Of a DNA stretch of 14,577 nt, positions 14,186 to 14,577 are shown piece after piece. The stretch's first letter is position 1. Each line of letters begins with the position of its first letter. A program made the translations under genes and the position numbers. Source of the stretch: Eubacteriales bacterium (GTDB lineage: Bacteria > Bacillota > Clostridia > Oscillospirales > CAG-382); assembly GCA_028701715.1 (NCBI GenBank), contig JAQVQF010000033.1:1-14577 (forward strand), given 5' to 3'. A model generated the notes under the pieces. The model was not told the origin of the DNA, made no database searches, and was given only the letters and a program-made list of their open reading frames with translations.

Positions 14186-14577
14186 ATGGGAAAGCTGTAT
14201 GTAGTGCCGACTCCTATAGGCAATATGTCCGACACATCCGAAAGGATGAGAAAAACCCTTGAGGAAGTAACTTTTATCGCCTGCGAGGATACAAGGGTGG
14301 GCGGCAAGCTGCTTAATTTGCTCGGTATAAAAAAGCCTATGATTCCCTATCACGAGCATAACAAAAAGCAATGCGGCGGGGAAATAATAAAACGCATTGC
14401 AAAAGGCGCCGACTGCGCTCTTATCACCGACGCCGGCACTCCCGCAATTTCCGACCCGGGCGAGGATTTGGTGCGTCTTTGTCATGAAAACGACATAACG
14501 GTTATCCCGATAGCCGGTCCCTGCGCGGCGGTTGTCGCAATTTCCGCTTCGGGGATACCATGCAAGAAATTTTGCTT
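14186..14577 (+). CDS. rsmI: 16S rRNA (cytidine-1402-2'-O)-methyltransferase RsmI, 5' part
   Basis: A reading frame open to the window end gives the first 130 residues of a protein usually about 280 long. RsmI methylates the ribose 2'-OH of C1402 in 16S rRNA using S-adenosylmethionine. The TP-methylase signatures are clear: LYVVPTPIGNMSD (4-16), IACEDTR (31-37), YHEHN (55-59), LITDAGTPAISDPGEDLV (79-96), and IAGPCAAVVAISASG (109-123). The usual GPSA here reads GPCA. The ATG at 14186 follows the radical SAM stop by 6 bases; AAGGAAG lies about 12 bases upstream, a weak but plausible site inside the upstream gene. It is a partial gene because of the window edge, not because of damage. Confidence 0.95.
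   Translation, partial: MGKLYVVPTPIGNMSDTSERMRKTLEEVTFIACEDTRVGGKLLNLLGIKKPMIPYHEHNKKQCGGEIIKRIAKGADCALITDAGTPAISDPGEDLVRLCHENDITVIPIAGPCAAVVAISASGIPCKKFC

Noticed and set aside
1..14577. A novel defence, mobile or biosynthetic system
   Set aside because: No nuclease, toxin-antitoxin pair, integrase, transposase, reverse transcriptase or biosynthetic cluster was found; all larger genes belong to known chromosomal families.

Overview
The window looks like chromosomal DNA from an endospore-forming, low-to-moderate GC Gram-positive bacterium of the class Clostridia, plausibly an uncultured gut lineage. The main reasons are a full-length SpoIVA (492 residues from the chosen start, with key residues in the same places as in Bacillus subtilis), YqfC and YqfD, a YlbJ-like membrane protein and a YlmC/YmxH-type PRC-barrel protein. 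Purine-rich Shine-Dalgarno sequences and near-consensus sigma-A promoters (TTGACA, 17 bases, TATAAT) agree with this. There is no phage, transposon, CRISPR array, tRNA or rRNA in the window. It reads as ordinary, densely packed chromosome with no obvious mobile island.

Layout. Positions 1-1221 (minus strand) hold an outward-reading sigma-A promoter at the left edge, a small Cys-rich protein with its own promoter, and a YlbJ-like sporulation membrane protein. Positions 1405-2827 (plus) hold yqfC-yqfD. Positions 2815-4705 (minus) hold a GNAT acetyltransferase followed by a PepV-type M20 dipeptidase, whose 3' end overlaps yqfD by 13 bases. Positions 4867-6618 (plus) hold spoIVA and the PRC-barrel gene, preceded by a good candidate sigma-E promoter and followed by a strong hairpin terminator. 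Positions 6897-7811 (plus) hold a stand-alone MccA/YrhA-like cysteine synthase-family gene with a consensus promoter and terminator. Positions 7994-8320 (plus) hold a TM2-domain membrane protein, which converges through a shared hairpin on a secreted, membrane-anchored InlB-type repeat protein (8407-9909, minus). Positions 10049-14577 (plus) hold polA, a radical SAM protein and the 5' part of rsmI, which is cut by the window end.

Function. Two plus-strand units (yqfCD and spoIVA plus its PRC-barrel partner) and the divergent ylbJ-like gene form a loose sporulation neighbourhood, probably active in the mother cell. The other genes are housekeeping (polA, rsmI, dipeptidase, sulfur amino acid metabolism) or cell-surface (TM2 and repeat protein).

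I did not find convincing evidence of a new multi-gene system. The points most worth a second look are a Glu-to-Ala change in the catalytic motif C of DNA polymerase I (HDA where HDE is usual), an unusual set of cysteines at both ends of the PRC-barrel protein, a small Cys-rich protein of unknown function, the predicted surface repeat protein, and several promoters and palindromes that settle or question start codons.
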